DNA from: Semisulcospira habei
Taxonomy: Eukaryota > Mollusca > Gastropoda > Semisulcospiridae
DNA: 64,000 nucleotides
NCBI GenBank assembly: GCA_036245525.1
Contig: BTPG01000004.1
Coordinates: 235,883,973-235,947,972 of the forward strand
Direction of reading: 5' to 3'
The notes beneath the pieces are model-generated. The model searched no databases and had not been told where the DNA came from. It worked only from the letters and a program-made list of their open reading frames with translations. Shown here one piece after another: positions 61,170 through 64,000 of this stretch (the stretch's first letter is position 1; every line of letters starts with the position of its first letter). The translations under genes and the position numbers were made by a program.

Positions 61170-64000
61170 TCATTTCATCAACTAACTCATTGATTAGTTC
61201 ATCAACCAGTTCGTCAGCTATTTCTTCAGATAACTTGAGTCTGTAATGACCTGGTGCATAAGCTTTTTCCTTACTGAAAAACACTCGTTTCGTGTCCCCT
61301 ACTGCTAGAGACTTCTTTTGTGTTTGAATCATTTCAATATTGTGTCTATTTGACCTCAGTGTTTTGTTTGGATAATCAGGCATCAGTTCTCCATCTAACA
61401 CTTTCTTGTAATGTTCATGACGGATGTCTTTATTTTTTATTGCTGTTTTCTTGATACCTTTTGCTTTTGACTGACTACCCTTCTGGTGCAGTATAGAATA
61501 CATTTTTGATCTCAGTCCAACGTACTCAACTATTGGCACACCATTTAGTTCATCTTTAAACTTACCAGGCACTTTCTTGTTTTGTGTGTTGAACAGTGGA
61601 TGGTCTTTAGGGTAATCAGATGTGTCATACATGTGTAACTCTGTTTTCATGTCTTCATAAAAGTCTTCAGTAGGCACGTCTATGATCATAGAGTCAGTGT
61701 CAGTGTATAGCAGACGACACTCAGGATACTTTGGTTTGAAGTAATCATAATAAAATTCAAGCATCAACAGTTTTGACAATTCAAGAATTGCCATACCAAT
61801 GAATACTGGCTTGTCTAGTTTAACAATCTTTTTTTTTGAGTGACACTGCATACAATGATGAATGAAATTCTTTATACCCTGTGTACTGTGGCTTACCTGT
61901 AAGTTTAATTGCACCTGATTCAGTTGTGACCAGTCTCACATCTTTGCGGTGATGAGGATTTTCCATCGTCTTACCAAAACAGGCATTGTTCATAAGCTTA
62001 AAGAAGTCTTTGTCAAATGCAGTGTTGCCGTCCCTCGCACGCAATGTGGTGTTCTTCATTATGTAATCTTTCATGAAAGCACTCTGATCAAATTGAATAC
62101 CTCTGTGAACTTTCTTTAGTACTAACCCATGTCTGATGTAAAACTGTAACAAGCGATAGTGACACACGTAATTGAATTTATCATTTAAATTTGGCACTAG
62201 TTTGGTGTCTTCTTTTTTCCCTGTCATACTCATTTTCTCAACAGCCAACGGATAATCATTGTGGTAATCATGTAGATGATGTGGGTACTCCAGGTCTACT
62301 TCAAAGATCCAACCCTTTTCATCATTTTGACCTCGATCCATAATATATTTTGTTAATTTTTTTATGCCATACTGTGACAAATCATACAAACAAAAGTTTT
62401 TTAATGGCAACAATTCACACATTGCAAATCCATACAAATTATTAGCATCCAAGTATGTAATAAATGACATTGGCTTTGAGGGGTCAAAGTCGTCAAGATA
62501 TTTGTTGTTGGCCTTGCCATAATTATTTGCTGCTAAACTAATCCCTCCCCTCAATCCACGTTCCACCATTTCACCCATCGTACGATCAGACAACAGGTCT
62601 ATAGATATCTTACTGGATTTCAAAAATGCATCCCATGTCATGCCAGGACTAGTTATATAGCAAGCTGGGTCAAGACTGTAATGTAACAAACCCTTCTCAC
62701 GATAACTTTTGAATACGTCTGCTAGCAAGCAAACGTCAGCTTTCAAGTACTGATCATGGTAGTCACCAATTGTCTGACATCCTAGTTTACCCCATGCATC
62801 AAGTGCATGCTGGTAATCAGAGTCAGAAATACCTTTGCCAGTTAGTGTAGAATAAAATTTCTCTTTTGGAGGCAGTCTCCTTTCTTCAAACACTACCCAG
62901 TCACTGATGTACTCATATGGATAAACACCTTTTTTAATCAAGTCTGGCTCAAAATATTTACTTGTTATTGGATACTCAGTCAGTCCTTCTGCTAGACTAG
63001 CCAACCCTAAAGACAGATGTTGCATAGAGTCATAAAATGATAATTTATCTAACCTAAAAGTCAAGTATTTCTCAGTTGTCTGGGCAATACAACTTATGTT
63101 TTTGTAAGACTCATCCACAGCCTGCATGATAATATGTGAATCATATCCTTTGAGATTGTGGAAAAAGATTGGTAACTTATATGTCTTAGGATCTATTTTT
63201 AATAACAAGTTACAATTGCTATGTGCAGCACCTCTGTAACATCCAGTTATGTGATCATGGTCACGAACTTTATCACCCCCCAGAGGCTGTTCACAAATCC
63301 AACACGTCTCAGCTGTATCAAATTTTAGTTTGTCTTCTTCTGTCATCACTAAAGGCATCTGACATGTTGTGAGATACTGTACTACCTGACTATACAGTTG
63401 TCTCATTTCTGTTAAAAACAGACATGCTGCATTTTCACCCCTGTAGATAACAGGTTCTGAATGAAGACCGTCTGACCTAACAATAATGTATCCAAAAGAA
63501 CACACCACTTGGTCACTCAATTTTATAGTCTTTGGTAATGGCTCTGGAACTGGACCCTCATATGGAACAACGAGTGATTCAAAATCTGCGTATACTACAA
63601 ATGGCAGCTTTTGTTGATTAACATAGTTCTTGAAATAAACCTTGCTGCCAGGATCTGGATACCTAAGTATTGTTTGAATGTCATCAGCCGACCTACAGTG
63701 CTGGGTATGCTTATGTGCCACTTTTATACAGGAGAACCTTTGTAAGCATCTTTTACATATTTCCTGTTTGCCATTGTGTTTTGATACATGATTATGAATT
63801 AGTCGTGACATACTCCTAATAATTGTGTAGTGAAAGTTATCACCAGAGCTTATTAGTAACATATCAACATGTTTATCTTCTGGCTGCCCATAGGTTGGGG
63901 CAATTGGAGATACTCTAATTGGCTGTAACTTATTCTCAGATTCATTTTCCCACACAAACACATTCACAGATATACCAGGATTTAGTTTTTCAAACAAGTC
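61156..64000 (-). pseudogene. Protein-primed family B DNA polymerase, N-terminus outside window, one frameshift
   Basis: The frame is open to the right edge, so the start is missing. The 3'-5' exonuclease domain has YADFES (Exo I), FFHNLKGYDSHI (Exo II) and YLKADVCLLADVF (Exo III). The polymerase has TYLDANNLYGFAM (motif A), KLMNNACFGKTMEN (motif B), YTDTDSMI (motif C) and LRSKMYS. A Cys/His cluster (CWICEQPL...RDHDH...C) lies between Exo I and Exo II, resembling the DNA_pol_B_2 endonuclease-like insert. The frame shifts by one base in a T9 run at 61,829-61,837, just before motif C. The tail has an acidic DELVDELINELVDEM repeat. It would replicate the linear element genome. Confidence 0.93.

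Larger units (their letters stand above)
52184..64000. mobile_element. Polinton/adintovirus-type integrated virus-like element (right end outside window)
   Basis: A retroviral-type integrase and a protein-primed type B DNA polymerase in one compact cluster define the Maverick/Polinton/adintovirus class. Candidate capsid genes (52,184-53,477; 56,047-56,760) and several small membrane proteins accompany them. Genes are tightly packed, on both strands, without introns. Base composition (AT-rich) differs from the flanks. Known families also carry a packaging ATPase and a cysteine protease, which are not seen here and may lie past 64,000. Two genes carry frameshifts, so this copy is probably not functional as it stands, or the assembly has small errors. 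Confidence 0.88.

Noticed and set aside
61820..61914. Programmed frameshifting in the polymerase
   Set aside because: A one-base difference in a nine-base homopolymer is more simply a mutation or assembly error. No pseudoknot or conserved slippery context can be shown.

Overview
The window looks like an intron-rich, repeat-laden animal genome, most probably a mollusc. This rests on a split metazoan nuclear gene (ZZZ3), several families of APE-type non-LTR retrotransposons, C2H2 zinc-finger genes, tRNA-derived SINEs, dense MITEs and a Maverick/Polinton-type virus-like element. The species call is an impression from repeat style, not a search result.

Layout. 1-4.2 kb: C2H2 zinc-finger coding sequence interrupted by an antisense 5'-truncated LINE. 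4.2-16.3 kb: interspersed repeats, small tandem arrays, a fold-back element, a decayed L2/CR1-type LINE, an RTE-type LINE 3' fragment, TIR elements and a SINE. 16.6-40.9 kb: the C-terminal half of ZZZ3 on the minus strand in nine exons with matching phases, carrying the SANT/Myb and ZZ domains. Its introns hold large minisatellites, about twenty palindromic MITE copies and a full-length LINE (31,929-38,022) with a 13-bp target-site duplication. That LINE has a 2A-like peptide in ORF1 and is itself split by a 1.27-kb TIR element. 42.9-49.8 kb: a CpG-rich possible promoter, then two phase-1 exons of a plus-strand coiled-coil gene separated by a 2.3-kb minisatellite. 50-52.2 kb: low-information sequence.

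52.2-64 kb: a compact integrating virus-like element (Polinton/adintovirus type) that runs off the right edge. It holds a candidate double-jelly-roll major capsid gene (frameshifted), a candidate single-jelly-roll penton gene, several small membrane or coiled-coil proteins, an RVE-type integrase and a protein-primed family B DNA polymerase (frameshifted at a homopolymer). Divergent start sites are 23-41 bp apart and convergent genes overlap at their tails. Many start codons sit directly in a shared A-rich motif close to TATAAAAATG. No packaging ATPase or adenain-like protease is visible.

The most unusual host-side observation is that two intronic minisatellites of ZZZ3 have repeat units containing the 3' end of the neighbouring exon plus its 5' splice site, so the arrays appear to have been seeded at splice donors. 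The most unusual element-side observations are the start-codon motif and a tiny reading frame ending in overlapping PSAP and PPDY late-domain motifs.
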